Source: Acinetobacter sp. C32I (GTDB lineage: Bacteria > Pseudomonadota > Gammaproteobacteria > Pseudomonadales > Moraxellaceae). Taken from it: a DNA stretch of 64,000 nucleotides. The stretch is from positions 992,001 through 1,056,000 of the forward strand of contig NZ_CP098480.1 of the NCBI RefSeq assembly GCF_023702715.1, in the 5' to 3' direction. The stretch's first letter is position 1; the number at the start of each line of letters is the position of its first letter. The translations under genes and the position numbers were made by a program. The notes beneath the pieces were generated by a model. The model was given only the letters and a program-made list of their open reading frames with translations. It did no database searches and was not told the origin of the DNA. Positions 26,528 through 36,458 of the stretch are shown piece by piece.

Positions 26528-28110
26528 AGTTGTTCCAAACTATTCAAGGTAACTTTCTTAAGTGGTTCAGGCTTAATATTGCCCTCGATGATGCCATCAA
26601 ACATCACCAGCTTTTTGTAGGCGTTCCAACCATTATTGGCTTGACGAATCTGAGGCTGATCTAACTGGCCGAGATTACGTGCCAGCTCATAATGAAAGTT
26701 TTGACGCAAAATCTGATCAATATAATCATCATCAATACTGTGATGAATCTCACCCTCAAACAGAACGCAGTAAAATGGTTTGACCTGTTGTTCTGTATCA
26801 ATCGCCAACAACGAGATTGCTTTAGAGTCGGTTTCATTCAGTTGTGAAAGCAACTGTTGTGCCGTTTCTGGGGCAAGCTTCTCTCCCACTAAATCCACTC
26901 CAAAACGGCGACCTTGAAACTCAAAACACGGTACTTGTTCCAGAAAACTAGTCACCCGTAAGCAGTCATCAAGGCAATAACGTAATAAACCATTGCCTGA
27001 TGTGATAATTGGACTGACCACATCCCCAATCTTCAGCTCCCAAGATGGAATGATTTGTCCCGTTTTTTCACCTTCTAAATATTCAAATTCATAGAAATGA
27101 CTTTGATAAGCCAGTGGATAATGATCATTATATGGAATGGTGACTACACCTTCGGTTGCCCATAAGCCTTTACCTTCAAACTGTACTGATGGAAGACGTT
27201 GTTTTAGTTTTTCTGCCCAAGCTTTGGAACCTGCGGTATCCCAACTCGACACTAAACTCAATATTGGCCATAACCTTTTAAAATCAATGTGTTCACCATT
27301 TGAACTGTCCATCAGACACTTTGCACTTTCTGGACTGAATGGCGCTTTGACTTCTTTTAATGAAGCTTGGCGCGCTCCCCATCGACCTGTTTCTAAAACT
27401 TCAATCACCTCTTGCTGCATGGCCTCTAAACGATCTAGGAGTTGCAAAGCAAAGGTTGGACTCCATACTGAAATCATGGCGAGATTTCGATTGGCAACCA
27501 GATAACAAATGGTGGCAAACAAAGCATCATCGGCATTGGCTGCAAAGGCGACATTGCTCGGTACGGCTTGGGTAAATTTAGATAAAATGCGCTTACCTAT
27601 GCCCAGTAACGCACTATCATCATTGAGATTTTTATCTTTTAGCACTTCACGCTGGCTTTCTGGCAACCATGAAACTGACCAATAATGAGTACCTGAGCGA
27701 AGTTGTGGGCACTTACGATAGAGACTGGCCATCCATGGCGCAATCGCGTGATCTAATTCATCTAAAAACAGCTTGGTATACGGAATAAATTTAATTTGTT
27801 CACTCGAACCACTGGTGGGCTGGAAACGCACCAACTTACTGCTTGATAGTTGAAGTTTCTGATCTCGATAACGCTGGATGTCCTCTCGCCACGCTGCATA
27901 GCGCGTAGCAGGAAAAGCACCAACAAACTGCTCATAATCTTTTACCTGTTGTTGTTTTGCAAAATGTGAACTTTGCAAAATTGAATTCAGGATTTGACGC
28001 TGTGTCGCTTCTAAATGATTAAACTGCTTTTGAAAATCTCGGTCAGAAACATCGCACCATTGTTTTAAAATCAGATGTGAACCAGAAGTCAGCAATTCGG
28101 TATGCTTCAT
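26524..28110 (-). CDS. GH3-type acyl-adenylating/amide-synthetase-like enzyme
   Basis: A 528-residue protein of the GH3 (auxin-responsive promoter) family in the ANL adenylase superfamily. It shows the ATP-site SSGS-like motif (FQPTSGSSEQIKFIPYT near 100), a central WATEGVVTIPY segment and a GNGLLRYCLDDCLRV segment near 370. Plant GH3 enzymes adenylate a carboxylic acid and join it to an amino acid. The bacterial members are little studied. Its start overlaps the upstream unknown gene by 4 bases and its stop overlaps the TolC gene by 4 bases, so it belongs to one tightly coupled unit. Substrates are unknown. Confidence 0.8.
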   Translation of the reverse strand: MKHTELLTSGSHLILKQWCDVSDRDFQKQFNHLEATQRQILNSILQSSHFAKQQQVKDYEQFVGAFPATRYAAWREDIQRYRDQKLQLSSSKLVRFQPTSGSSEQIKFIPYTKLFLDELDHAIAPWMASLYRKCPQLRSGTHYWSVSWLPESQREVLKDKNLNDDSALLGIGKRILSKFTQAVPSNVAFAANADDALFATICYLVANRNLAMISVWSPTFALQLLDRLEAMQQEVIEVLETGRWGARQASLKEVKAPFSPESAKCLMDSSNGEHIDFKRLWPILSLVSSWDTAGSKAWAEKLKQRLPSVQFEGKGLWATEGVVTIPYNDHYPLAYQSHFYEFEYLEGEKTGQIIPSWELKIGDVVSPIITSGNGLLRYCLDDCLRVTSFLEQVPCFEFQGRRFGVDLVGEKLAPETAQQLLSQLNETDSKAISLLAIDTEQQVKPFYCVLFEGEIHHSIDDDYIDQILRQNFHYELARNLGQLDQPQIRQANNGWNAYKKLVMFDGIIEGNIKPEPLKKVTLNSLEQL

Positions 28111-28928
28111 TGTAGAACCTCTCGACGATTGGCTGAGTTTTTTAACAACGCCTCACAGCGACCTTTACTGGCAGGCTTGGTCATTAACTTAACTGGGAAA
28201 CGTGCAATATCTTTCCACCCCAAGCGGCCAATACAAGGCAACTCAGTTCCCACCGTCCATGTCGGATTCTTTTGCTCAAAGAAATGAATATTGGGATTTT
28301 TTGTTCTCATTTCCTCAGTAATCGGCGCCACCTCGCCTTTGAGTGGTTGATAGTCATCGCCGAAATTCAATAATCCTGCTTCTTTGTCATAATATTCACC
28401 AAAGAAGTTTTCACAGTAATGTTCAATCACACTGGAAAGGTGCTGGTTCTCATCATTGATATTTGGGTAATACACATAATAGTTATTGGCAAGCAGTAAA
28501 TATGTTTTGTAGCCTTTGGAAATCAATAGCCAATACAGCTCATTAAATGGATATTTGACACGTAATTTGATCATGAGTTTGAGCATGGTACTTTGTAGCG
28601 TACGAGTGCCCCAAAATGCTCTAAGGATCACGGTGTCACCACTAAACAGCACTGTATAGTCCTTACCATTTAGATAAAAATGCTGAACCACAACAGTAGA
28701 AAAACCAACGATTTCATCAGTTTCCGAGTTAAAGATTAAGATGGCACCACTTTTCTTTTTGAAATCATCCGCAAAGATCGAAAACTTGGTATTTTCATAA
28801 TATTGCTCGTAAATCGAATACATGACTTTTAGCCGATCAATATCGATCTGTTCTTTCTCGACATATTGACCATAGGTAGATTCTTTATTGTTGAATCTTG
28901 AAATCAGTTTATATGTTGTATTAATCAT
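28107..28928 (-). CDS. Unrecognised GNAT-like protein of the GH3 operon
   Basis: A 273-residue protein. ATG at 28928 is preferred over an in-frame TTG 9 nt earlier (AGAGG lies 9 nt upstream). I do not recognise the family. The middle (about 60-150) has the beta-strand-rich pattern and helix layout of an acyltransferase fold (IVGFSTVVVQHFYLNGKDYT, then RTLQSTMLKLMIKLRVKYP), so a GNAT-like role is possible. No signal peptide or membrane segment is seen. It ends in a 4-base overlap with the GH3 gene and probably works with it. Confidence 0.6.
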   Translation of the reverse strand: MINTTYKLISRFNNKESTYGQYVEKEQIDIDRLKVMYSIYEQYYENTKFSIFADDFKKKSGAILIFNSETDEIVGFSTVVVQHFYLNGKDYTVLFSGDTVILRAFWGTRTLQSTMLKLMIKLRVKYPFNELYWLLISKGYKTYLLLANNYYVYYPNINDENQHLSSVIEHYCENFFGEYYDKEAGLLNFGDDYQPLKGEVAPITEEMRTKNPNIHFFEQKNPTWTVGTELPCIGRLGWKDIARFPVKLMTKPASKGRCEALLKNSANRREVLQ

Positions 28929-29084
28929 CTGCTTCAACCTCTAAATTTGGATATGCACGTTCCCCTATCTCATAAAGAAATATAAAAACTCATATCGCTG
29001 TTCTTTTTATGACGGGGTATGTTGCTGTATACGATGCCCCGATTATTTTTTCGTTATATGAAACAACCCTCTAGCATTGAATAT

Positions 29085-30632
29085 CTACATGTCCATTTTC
29101 TTCCCCCTATCCATAAAGATGGTTAAGAAAGCCGCCACAAACATGATGATGGCCAGCATACGTAATAAATCATTGAAACTTGATGTCAGTGCTTGGTAAT
29201 GAATATCTCGGTAGATCACACTGAGCGCGATTTGTTGAGCATTACTGCCCACTTCTTGGTATTGCGCTGTCAACTGGTCTAATCTTTCAATGAAAATCCA
29301 GTTCTGTGGGTTCATATACTGATTCAATTGCGTCACATGCACGGCGGTCAGCCAATCGAGCGATGAGTTGATCAATGCCAACCCAACAGCGCCACCAATA
29401 TTGCGCATCAGGTTATAAATACCACTTGCATCGGCAACTTTAGCCAGTGGCAGCGTACTCATTGCCAGATGCGAGACCACGATCAAACAAATCATCAGAC
29501 CAATGCCACGATAAATTTGTGGCCAAAACATGAAGTCATAATCGCTGTGAATACTGAGATGTGAATTAAGCCAAACGCCAAAACCCGCCAAAATCATGCC
29601 AACAAACACGGTTTTTCGGGTATCAAAGTTTGGAATCAACCATGCAAGGAAAGGCGCAAAACAGAACATCACAATCCCTGTCACCATCATGATATGTCCG
29701 ATTTGACTGCTGTTCATTTCTCGGACTTGCCCAAGAAATACAGGAATCATATAGCCCAAGCCATATAAGGCCATACCAATCACAAAAGTAATGATGCAGC
29801 TTAAAGTGAAGTTTTTGTTCTTAAATACACTCAGATCCAGTAAAGGTTTAGGCTGAGTAAAACTGCGTGAGAAGAAGATCATGCCACCAATCAGGCAAAT
29901 GATAAATGCAACACGCACACCTGTATCGGCGAGCCAATCATGTCGCGCCCCTTCATCCAAGAAATACTCTAAACCACCTAAAAACATGGCCATACCAATC
30001 AAACTGAACCAGTCCATGCTTTTAATCAGTGAATAATTGGCACGGTCTATATTTGGACCAGAGTAAATAATCGTCGCAATCAAAATACCGGGGATGATGT
30101 TAATCAGGAACATCCAGTGCCATGAGAAATTATTGGTCAACCAACCACCAATGGTTGGACCTATGGCTGGACCTAAAGTACTGATCATGCCAAACGTCAC
30201 CAACGGCAAGGCACGTTTTGCTTCAGGAAAAAGCAGGTATAACGCTGTCATTGAGGTAGGAATCATGCCGCCCCCCATAAAACCCTGAATGGCGCGAAAT
30301 ACCAATAGGCTTTCCAGATTCCATGCCAAAGCACACAGCAAAGAACTAATCGTGAATCCGATCGCACAAATGGTGTAATAAATTCGAGTTGAGAGCACCC
30401 GAGAGACGATACTGGACATTGGAATTGCAATAATTTCAGCAATCAAATAAACCGTTTGCACCCATGTCACTTCGTAACGGCTAGCACTCATGCCTGCCTG
30501 TACTTCATTCAAAGAACTTGCAACAATTTGAATATCCAGAATTGCCATGAAATTACCAAAAATCATGGCAGCAAAAATCAGCCAAGCTGTTTTTGGCGCA
30601 AACTTCCACTCATCTTGGTTCGGTTTATTCAT
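29085..30632 (-). CDS. EmrB/QacA-type MFS exporter (DHA2, 14 TM)
   Basis: A 515-residue transporter with 14 predicted membrane helices. It has the DHA2 motifs: motif C-like GPAIGPTIGGWL in helix 5, and FMAILDIQIVASSL in helix 1 with the conserved Asp. It lies 25 nt after the EmrA-like adaptor gene and 156 nt before the next gene of the operon. Together with the adaptor and TolC protein it should form a tripartite pump across both membranes. Confidence 0.92.
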   Translation of the reverse strand: MNKPNQDEWKFAPKTAWLIFAAMIFGNFMAILDIQIVASSLNEVQAGMSASRYEVTWVQTVYLIAEIIAIPMSSIVSRVLSTRIYYTICAIGFTISSLLCALAWNLESLLVFRAIQGFMGGGMIPTSMTALYLLFPEAKRALPLVTFGMISTLGPAIGPTIGGWLTNNFSWHWMFLINIIPGILIATIIYSGPNIDRANYSLIKSMDWFSLIGMAMFLGGLEYFLDEGARHDWLADTGVRVAFIICLIGGMIFFSRSFTQPKPLLDLSVFKNKNFTLSCIITFVIGMALYGLGYMIPVFLGQVREMNSSQIGHIMMVTGIVMFCFAPFLAWLIPNFDTRKTVFVGMILAGFGVWLNSHLSIHSDYDFMFWPQIYRGIGLMICLIVVSHLAMSTLPLAKVADASGIYNLMRNIGGAVGLALINSSLDWLTAVHVTQLNQYMNPQNWIFIERLDQLTAQYQEVGSNAQQIALSVIYRDIHYQALTSSFNDLLRMLAIIMFVAAFLTIFMDRGKKMDM

Positions 30633-30657
30633 TTTCTTATACCCAAAACTTTTCTGA

Positions 30658-31719
30658 TTAAGTTCTTAAATCAACAGTCGCGTTGACGGACATTCCAGGT
30701 TTTATAAGATCAATATGTGGACTCGAATCAATTGCTATCCGCACAGGAATACGTTGCACCACTTTATTGAAATTTCCTGTGGCGTTGTCTGGTGGCATGA
30801 GTGAAAAGGTCGCGCCAGATGCTGGAGAAAAGCTTTCGATTTTCCCTGTATAGGTCAGACTTGGATAAGCATCAATTTTTAATTTAACTTCCTGCCCAAT
30901 ATGCATTTTCTCGATTTGGGTTTCTTTAAAGTTTGCTTGTACATACAAACTTTTCTCAGGAATAATTGCCATTAAACGTGTTTGTGGTGAAACACGAGAA
31001 CCCTTCTGAATCGAAAGACTGCCGACCTTTCCTGTAACAGGGCTAATCACTTTTGAAGATGAAAGGTCAATTTGGTAAAGATCCAAAGTCGCATTGGCAT
31101 TCTGAATATCTGCCAGTAGTTGTGCACGACTGGCTTGTAAACTACCTAGCTGTGCCTCTGCGGCATTAACTGCAGCTTGGGCTTTACTCAGTTGTGCCTG
31201 AGCCGTTAAATATTGGGATTGTACGCCTTCAAAATTTTGTCGGGTAATCACTCCGTCTTTGAGCAAATCTTGATAACGATTGAAATCTTTTTTCAAGCGA
31301 GATAAATCTGCTTGGGCAGCAACTACACCACTATTGGCTTCACTAATCGATGATTTTGCAGACTTTTCATTCTGTTGCTGCACGCCAAGTGCAGCTTGTT
31401 TTAAGGTGACAACTGATTTCGCCTGATCATAACGTGCCTGATAATCACGATGATCTAAAATCGCCAAAGCCTCTCCTTTTTTCACAAATTGATTGTCATT
31501 AATAATCAATTCGATGACTTCACCTGAGATTTTTGGCATCACCCAAGTGACATCAGCTTGAACATAGGCATTATCGGTAGATTGATAGAATCGATAGACC
31601 AAAAAATAATACGCGATGCCTAAGATCAGAAATAAGATGAGTACACTAAACACAACCCAAGTTATTTTTTTTCGACTTTGGAAATTAGTATCAGTTTCGA
31701 GCTGAGCTACGTTATCCAT
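30658..31719 (-). CDS. EmrA/HlyD-family membrane-fusion protein
   Basis: A 353-residue adaptor with one N-terminal membrane anchor (about 19-41), a biotinyl-lipoyl-like half-motif, a long coiled-coil hairpin (about 85-195, rich in A, Q and K) and the second lipoyl half (VISPVTGKVGSLSIQKGSRV). ATG at 31719 is chosen: GCGGAA lies upstream, whereas a GTG 45 nt earlier adds an atypical leader. First gene of the operon with the EmrB-like pump, GH3 enzyme and TolC. Confidence 0.9.
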   Translation of the reverse strand: MDNVAQLETDTNFQSRKKITWVVFSVLILFLILGIAYYFLVYRFYQSTDNAYVQADVTWVMPKISGEVIELIINDNQFVKKGEALAILDHRDYQARYDQAKSVVTLKQAALGVQQQNEKSAKSSISEANSGVVAAQADLSRLKKDFNRYQDLLKDGVITRQNFEGVQSQYLTAQAQLSKAQAAVNAAEAQLGSLQASRAQLLADIQNANATLDLYQIDLSSSKVISPVTGKVGSLSIQKGSRVSPQTRLMAIIPEKSLYVQANFKETQIEKMHIGQEVKLKIDAYPSLTYTGKIESFSPASGATFSLMPPDNATGNFNKVVQRIPVRIAIDSSPHIDLIKPGMSVNATVDLRT

Positions 31720-31764
31720 ATTTATTCCGCTATTTTGTAATATACAGTTTTTATTTTGAGCCAC

Positions 31765-32461
31765 GGTTAAATGGTCATCTTTTCACGTAACTTTTCACTT
31801 AATTGCGCATAAATAAATAGTTACAATGTAATAATTGGCGCAAATTATCATTCTTAATGGAATAATATGTCATTGACCATTTATGCATATCATTTTTCTA
31901 TTTCTGCCAATTGTTCGAATGGTATAAAGCTTTTATTAAAGATTTGTGAAATTCTAGCACAAGCATAAATGATTCGTGTTTTCATTTGTAAAAAAATAAA
32001 CCTATGCTATTGTTTAAGTTAAATAAATTATTAAATTCAGCTTCACTGTTATTTTTACCATTTAGTTTAATCAGCTTACTTTTCTTAGCTCTTGATGAAC
32101 ATAAAAATCGTAAAATACCAAAAAGCTGAAGCGTTATAGAAATGTAATTTTTGCAAAAAAAGTGATTTTTCTCCTATTAATTTTCATATTTTAATTCAAT
32201 CAAATTGTGCGATAACGCACAAACTGTTTTTGCAAAAGTGAATAAAGTATTTAAGCTAAACAAATCATTAGAATTAATAACCTAAATGTGCTAATTCATT
32301 CTTTGCACAGTAAAAATTTAAGGTATTGCTAAATAATGTTGTTTAACGCTGCTGTTTAGATGTGAACTATATCAATTTAGATACCGATAAGTTCTGATCT
32401 GATCAGACAAAACAAGCTAAAAATTGGAAAAATAATATTGATCTAAAAAGAAGGACTGTTT
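31765..32461. other. Long AT-rich intergenic region
   Basis: About 700 bp, strongly AT-rich, between the divergent EmrA-type operon and the BASS transporter gene. Near the operon side an inverted repeat TTGCGC (about 31805) and GCGCAA (about 31841) could be a regulator site. A 41-codon frame at 32004-32129 encodes a hydrophobic peptide, but it has no ribosome site and is not called. No RNA gene or terminator was recognised. Confidence 0.5.
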
Positions 32462-33334
32462 ATGGATTCTGGACTAATCACACTGTTTCTACCCATCGCT
32501 TTGGCGATTGTCATGGCCGGGCTGGGTTTGGAGCTCACACTCAAAGACTTTGCACGAGTGAGCAAACATCCCAAAGCGGTGATCATTGCTTTGTTTTGCC
32601 AGCTTATTTTATTGGTCGGCATTGCATTTTTAATTTGTAAAATATTGACTTTACCGCCGCTTCTGGCAGTCGGTTTGATGTTACTTGCCGCTTCACCTGG
32701 TGGATCAACCGCAAATCTATTCAGCTATTTGTATAAAGGTGACATCGCATTAAATATTACATTAACCGCAATTAATGCCATTATTGCCGCCATTTTTTTA
32801 CCGTTTATTGTCAATTTCTCAATTTTGCATTTTATGAATGAAGGCCAACAAGTCGGACTACAATTTGCAAAAGTCCTGCAAGTCTTTGCCATCATTCTGG
32901 TCCCTGTTTGTATTGGGATGTTGATCCGTCATTATGCGCCGCATACCGCAGAAAAACTGAATCGCCCTGTGCGCATCTTTGCGGTGGTTTTTCTTGTCAT
33001 TATCATCCTTGGCGCAATTATAAAAGAACGAAATAACCTGATCGAATATATCGGGCAAATTGGCTTTGCAACTGCCTTATTTTGTGCAATTAGTCTATGT
33101 GTCGGTTATTTTGTACCACGACTGTTTGGAATCAGCTCTTATCAAGCTCGCGCATGCGCGTTTGAGATTGGTATTCATAATAGTACGCTGGCCATGACCA
33201 TCGCACTCACCATTATGGCAAGTACGACCATTGCCATGCCTGCTGCGGTCTACTCAATTTTTATGTATATTTTCGCGACTATCTTTGGGACTTTGATTAC
33301 ACGATTTGGCGCTCAGGAAACAATAAAAGCCTAA
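32462..33334 (+). CDS. Bile acid:sodium symporter (BASS) family transporter
   Basis: A 290-residue membrane protein with about nine to ten helices. The family core is AASPGGSTANLFSYL near 80 (Asn/Gly crossover region) and EIGIHNSTLAMTIAL near 240. It should import an organic anion with sodium; in bacteria substrates include pantoate, keto acids and sulphonates. A panE-like reductase gene is convergent downstream, and pantoate is a known BASS substrate in other bacteria, but the link here is only suggestive. Confidence 0.88.
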   Translation: MDSGLITLFLPIALAIVMAGLGLELTLKDFARVSKHPKAVIIALFCQLILLVGIAFLICKILTLPPLLAVGLMLLAASPGGSTANLFSYLYKGDIALNITLTAINAIIAAIFLPFIVNFSILHFMNEGQQVGLQFAKVLQVFAIILVPVCIGMLIRHYAPHTAEKLNRPVRIFAVVFLVIIILGAIIKERNNLIEYIGQIGFATALFCAISLCVGYFVPRLFGISSYQARACAFEIGIHNSTLAMTIALTIMASTTIAMPAAVYSIFMYIFATIFGTLITRFGAQETIKA

Positions 33335-33384
33335 CTTTTTTAAACCATCACCGCCATAGCGTATAAAGAAATATGCTATGGCTT

Positions 33385-34404
33385 TTATTTAAATCCAGTT
33401 TTATTCACCGCTTCCAACTGATCGCTAAGTGCTTTGGCTGACCATGCTTTGGGTGTGATTTCAGCTTGTTTAATTAACTCAATCAGCTTTTGATTGATTG
33501 GTGCTTTTAAATTTAGTTGCGTTGCTAAACGGACAACTTCACCATTAATCCAGTCAATTTCGGTGGCTCGCCCTGCCATAAGATCATCTGCCATTGAAGA
33601 TCGGGCCAGTGGATCAATCGCCAGCATTTTCTTGCTCACGATATTGAAAATAGAATTGGGGAGTTTTAATACAAATGGAACGAGCTGTGCAGATAAAGCG
33701 GTCAATTGTGCAGGCTTAATTTTTGCGATTTTAAGTAGCTCTAAAGCTTCAATCTGCGCTATTGCCAAGCATTGACGATAGGCTCGAATTGAAAGTTGCT
33801 GTTTGAGTGGTAGCTGAGATAACGCATTCACTGAATTATTCAGATTTAGTAATAGCTTTGCCCATTGAATTGCCTGCATATCATCTTCAAGTTTCAGTTC
33901 AAGCTGAGCGCTATTAAATGCGATGACAAGCTCATTCAAGCCAACATGTTTTTTCACATACAAAGCCCCATCTGTACCTTGATGAAAAACCCCATTTCCC
34001 AAAGCAGCGACATTAAAAGGCACCATACCTTCAAGAATTGTATGTTCGGATAAAACCTGCTTTAGAATTCCAACGTTACTTAAGCCATTCTGAAAACTAA
34101 TAATGATGGTATTTTTCTTTAGAATTTCTTTTAGCTCGTGAGCCACTTGCTTTGTCGCCGCAGACTTAACACAGACAAAAATGATATCAGCCTGGGCAGC
34201 AATGTTTGGATCAGTACTAAGTTGTAGCCGACTCGTTGGAACCTTATTTCTTCCACCTAGATAGTCCGATACAGTTAATCCATATTGCTGCAACTGTTTT
34301 TGTATTTGCTGGCGTACAATAAAATCGACATTGGCTCCTGCTGTAGCTAAACGACCACCAAGATAACATCCAATACTGCCTGCACCATAAATACATATTT
34401 TCAT
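33385..34404 (-). CDS. 2-dehydropantoate 2-reductase-like (PanE/ApbA family)
   Basis: A 339-residue NADPH-binding protein. The N-terminal Rossmann motif IYGAGSIGCYLGG is at 4-16, a catalytic-type Lys lies in the segment QWAKLLLNLNNSVNAL near 180-195, and the helical C-domain follows. It belongs to the ketopantoate reductase family, which makes pantoate for coenzyme A, but paralogues act on other 2-keto acids. The gene stands alone on the minus strand, convergent with the BASS gene. Confidence 0.82.
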   Translation of the reverse strand: MKICIYGAGSIGCYLGGRLATAGANVDFIVRQQIQKQLQQYGLTVSDYLGGRNKVPTSRLQLSTDPNIAAQADIIFVCVKSAATKQVAHELKEILKKNTIIISFQNGLSNVGILKQVLSEHTILEGMVPFNVAALGNGVFHQGTDGALYVKKHVGLNELVIAFNSAQLELKLEDDMQAIQWAKLLLNLNNSVNALSQLPLKQQLSIRAYRQCLAIAQIEALELLKIAKIKPAQLTALSAQLVPFVLKLPNSIFNIVSKKMLAIDPLARSSMADDLMAGRATEIDWINGEVVRLATQLNLKAPINQKLIELIKQAEITPKAWSAKALSDQLEAVNKTGFK

Positions 34405-34525
34405 TTATTTGCCTAAGTTCATTCGATTGCTGCCCTGTATTTACTTTAACCACAATGAATGGCCTAAGTTGTCATTTATCTGACAATTGGAAACACATGC
34501 TCAATTTAAAATATCATTTGGACAA

Positions 34526-35230
34526 TCATTGGTTGACTTCAAAGCTCTCTATGGCTTCATGACTCGACCTTGATCCGCGCCATTCTGCAAGTACATAGCC
34601 CATTCCATAAATATTATGAATCAGCTTGGGAATAAAATTTCGGTCAATTTTATTTCTTAAACGGCTAATCGCTACTTCAACCACTTTAGTATCACTCTCG
34701 TGATCCATATCCCATATTTGTGAGGCGATTAACGATCTAGGTAAAACTTCCCCACGTCTACTCATAAACAGTTCCATCAGAGCATATTCTTGGCTGGTCA
34801 GATTAATCCGCTGACCAGCCCGACTAACACTGCGTTTCCATAAATCGAGTTCAAGATCGGCAACACAGATTCGGTTGATTTCATGATTCCACTGCTCTCT
34901 ACTCAATAGACCTTTGATCCGTCTGAGAAGCTCGACCAAGGTAAAAGAAAGACCAAGACCTTTAATTCGCTCTTCAATTTGATCACGCGCAATCAAAAAC
35001 AAAATAGGCATGGTTTTTCCATTCTTGCCCACATCATGCAAAATATTCCAACCATTTAAACCAGCAAACATAACATCCAAGACTACTAAATCATATTCAC
35101 TAAACAATAACGCAAGATGCTTACCTGTTATTTCATCTGTGACCCAATCGACCATATAACCTGCTTCTGATAATGCTTGGTTAAGATAACTCCCTATTTT
35201 TTGCTCATCTTCGACTAGTAATATTTTCAT
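34526..35230 (-). CDS. Degenerate CusR/CopR-like response regulator (orphan)
   Basis: A 234-residue paralogue of the regulator at 5521-6204. Start set at [10 protein letters not shown], matching its paralogue. The phospho-acceptor Asp remains (VVLDVMFAG), but about eight residues corresponding to GADDFLIK of the paralogue are missing, including the conserved switch Lys, and the Thr of FLTAKD has become Ile (FLIARD). The DNA-binding half is intact (LTSQEYALMELFMSRRGEV). No kinase is adjacent, and a C-terminal tail of about 15 residues is extra. It may be a phosphorylation-independent regulator or a decaying duplicate. Confidence 0.82.
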   Translation of the reverse strand: MKILLVEDEQKIGSYLNQALSEAGYMVDWVTDEITGKHLALLFSEYDLVVLDVMFAGLNGWNILHDVGKNGKTMPILFLIARDQIEERIKGLGLSFTLVELLRRIKGLLSREQWNHEINRICVADLELDLWKRSVSRAGQRINLTSQEYALMELFMSRRGEVLPRSLIASQIWDMDHESDTKVVEVAISRLRNKIDRNFIPKLIHNIYGMGYVLAEWRGSRSSHEAIESFEVNQ

Positions 35231-35425
35231 CTTAAACCTATTAAAGCCCTGCTTAAGAAGATAATAACGTTGTACTACTTTAAATAGTTTTGAATGACAT
35301 AAATGTAATTTTGGTGTCATTTCAATGTTCATTTCTGCAATAGATCAATATAAAAATTCAGCTTTGAGAGCAAAATAGGTCTGCAAAAAGATGCTTTAAG
35401 ACGTTTCGCCGAGTTCATAAAAAAT

Positions 35426-35453
35426 AAAAGCCTAGCAATTAAGCTAGGCTTTT
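35426..35453 (-). terminator. Terminator of hchA
   Basis: An 11-bp stem AAAAGCCTAGC / GCTAGGCTTTT with a short loop, 21 nt beyond the hchA stop, with U's on the minus-strand side. Confidence 0.75.
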
Positions 35454-35473
35454 AGATATTCCAATAACAAGGT

Positions 35474-36349
35474 TTATTGAAGATTAGGATCTGCCAATAA
35501 AGTTGTCGCGGCAAGTTTTCCAAGATTATTCGAAGCCAATGGGCTATCACCTGTTAATAATTTACGATCTTGATGAACCTGCCCTGTGATGCCTTTATTT
35601 AAGATTTCGACACCTAGCTTTTCAAGATTTTCCCCCACTAACCAAGGTAATTGTCCTGGCATATAGCCGATATCAATATTTGCACCTTTATCAAGGGAGT
35701 CAGGGAACACACAAATCTTGTAGTCCTTAAAAATATAATCCTGCGGATCTTCATCTACAGCTGCTGCAAGCAATGAAGCTGGTCCATGACATAACGTAAT
35801 CACATATTTATCATTTTTAATGGCCCACTTTAATAGCTGTTTAACTTCTACGCTTTCTGGAATCTTAGCAAGAACACCATGTCCACCCGGAATAAAGATA
35901 CCCGCATAAGGTGAATCTGCACTTAAAGCTTGTTCCAGAATATCTGCTAATTTGAGCGGCGCTTTGAGTTGCTTTTCATATTTTTTATACGTATCTAAGA
36001 CCACTTGTTCTTCATTCGGCATCGCCCACATTTCCAACTTAACTGGATTGCCCGAAAGTGTTGCCACATCAAAGGCAAAACCTGCATTATCCAAGTGGAA
36101 CATTGGCAATAACATTTCAACTGGATGATTTCCCGTAGAAAAGAATTTTTCATTTTGCATCAAGATATAACGTTCATCTGTTGCAATCATTAAAATCCGT
36201 TTGTCGCCTTGATATGGATTTGAGTAAGTCGTGCCATCATAATCTGTTTTTGCCGAGGTGTATTGGTTCAGCGAATATGGCGATGGGAAAAAAGCATTGT
36301 CTTCTGCATGGTCTGGACTTGGGTTGCGATCATCAGGATTTGTTGTCAT
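35474..36349 (-). CDS. hchA: Hsp31/HchA, DJ-1/PfpI-family glyoxalase III / protein deglycase
   Basis: A 291-residue DJ-1-superfamily protein of Hsp31 length, with the nucleophile elbow [13 protein letters not shown] (Cys near 185) and Glu in the FIPGGHG region, plus the Hsp31-type N-terminal extension ([15 protein letters not shown]). It converts methylglyoxal to lactate and has chaperone or deglycase activity in E. coli. It is a single gene with its own terminator, not in an operon. Confidence 0.92.
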   Translation of the reverse strand: MTTNPDDRNPSPDHAEDNAFFPSPYSLNQYTSAKTDYDGTTYSNPYQGDKRILMIATDERYILMQNEKFFSTGNHPVEMLLPMFHLDNAGFAFDVATLSGNPVKLEMWAMPNEEQVVLDTYKKYEKQLKAPLKLADILEQALSADSPYAGIFIPGGHGVLAKIPESVEVKQLLKWAIKNDKYVITLCHGPASLLAAAVDEDPQDYIFKDYKICVFPDSLDKGANIDIGYMPGQLPWLVGENLEKLGVEILNKGITGQVHQDRKLLTGDSPLASNNLGKLAATTLLADPNLQ

Positions 36350-36458
36350 TTTTGAGATTCCTCATCAGGTCGTTATGTTTATATACATACTGCTTGAGTC
36401 ACCTGTCACACTCAAGTTTTGAGTATGAACAGGCATGGATTGAACACAATTAGGCAAA

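Noticed and set aside
32004..32129. 41-residue hydrophobic frame in the AT-rich gap
   Set aside because: No ribosome site, AT-driven composition and no neighbours to support it.
34469..34486. TTGTCA-N6-TGACAA inverted repeat as another Cus box
   Set aside because: The half-sites are in the everted order and spaced 6 bp, not the TGACAA-N2-TTGTCA form; could be chance.
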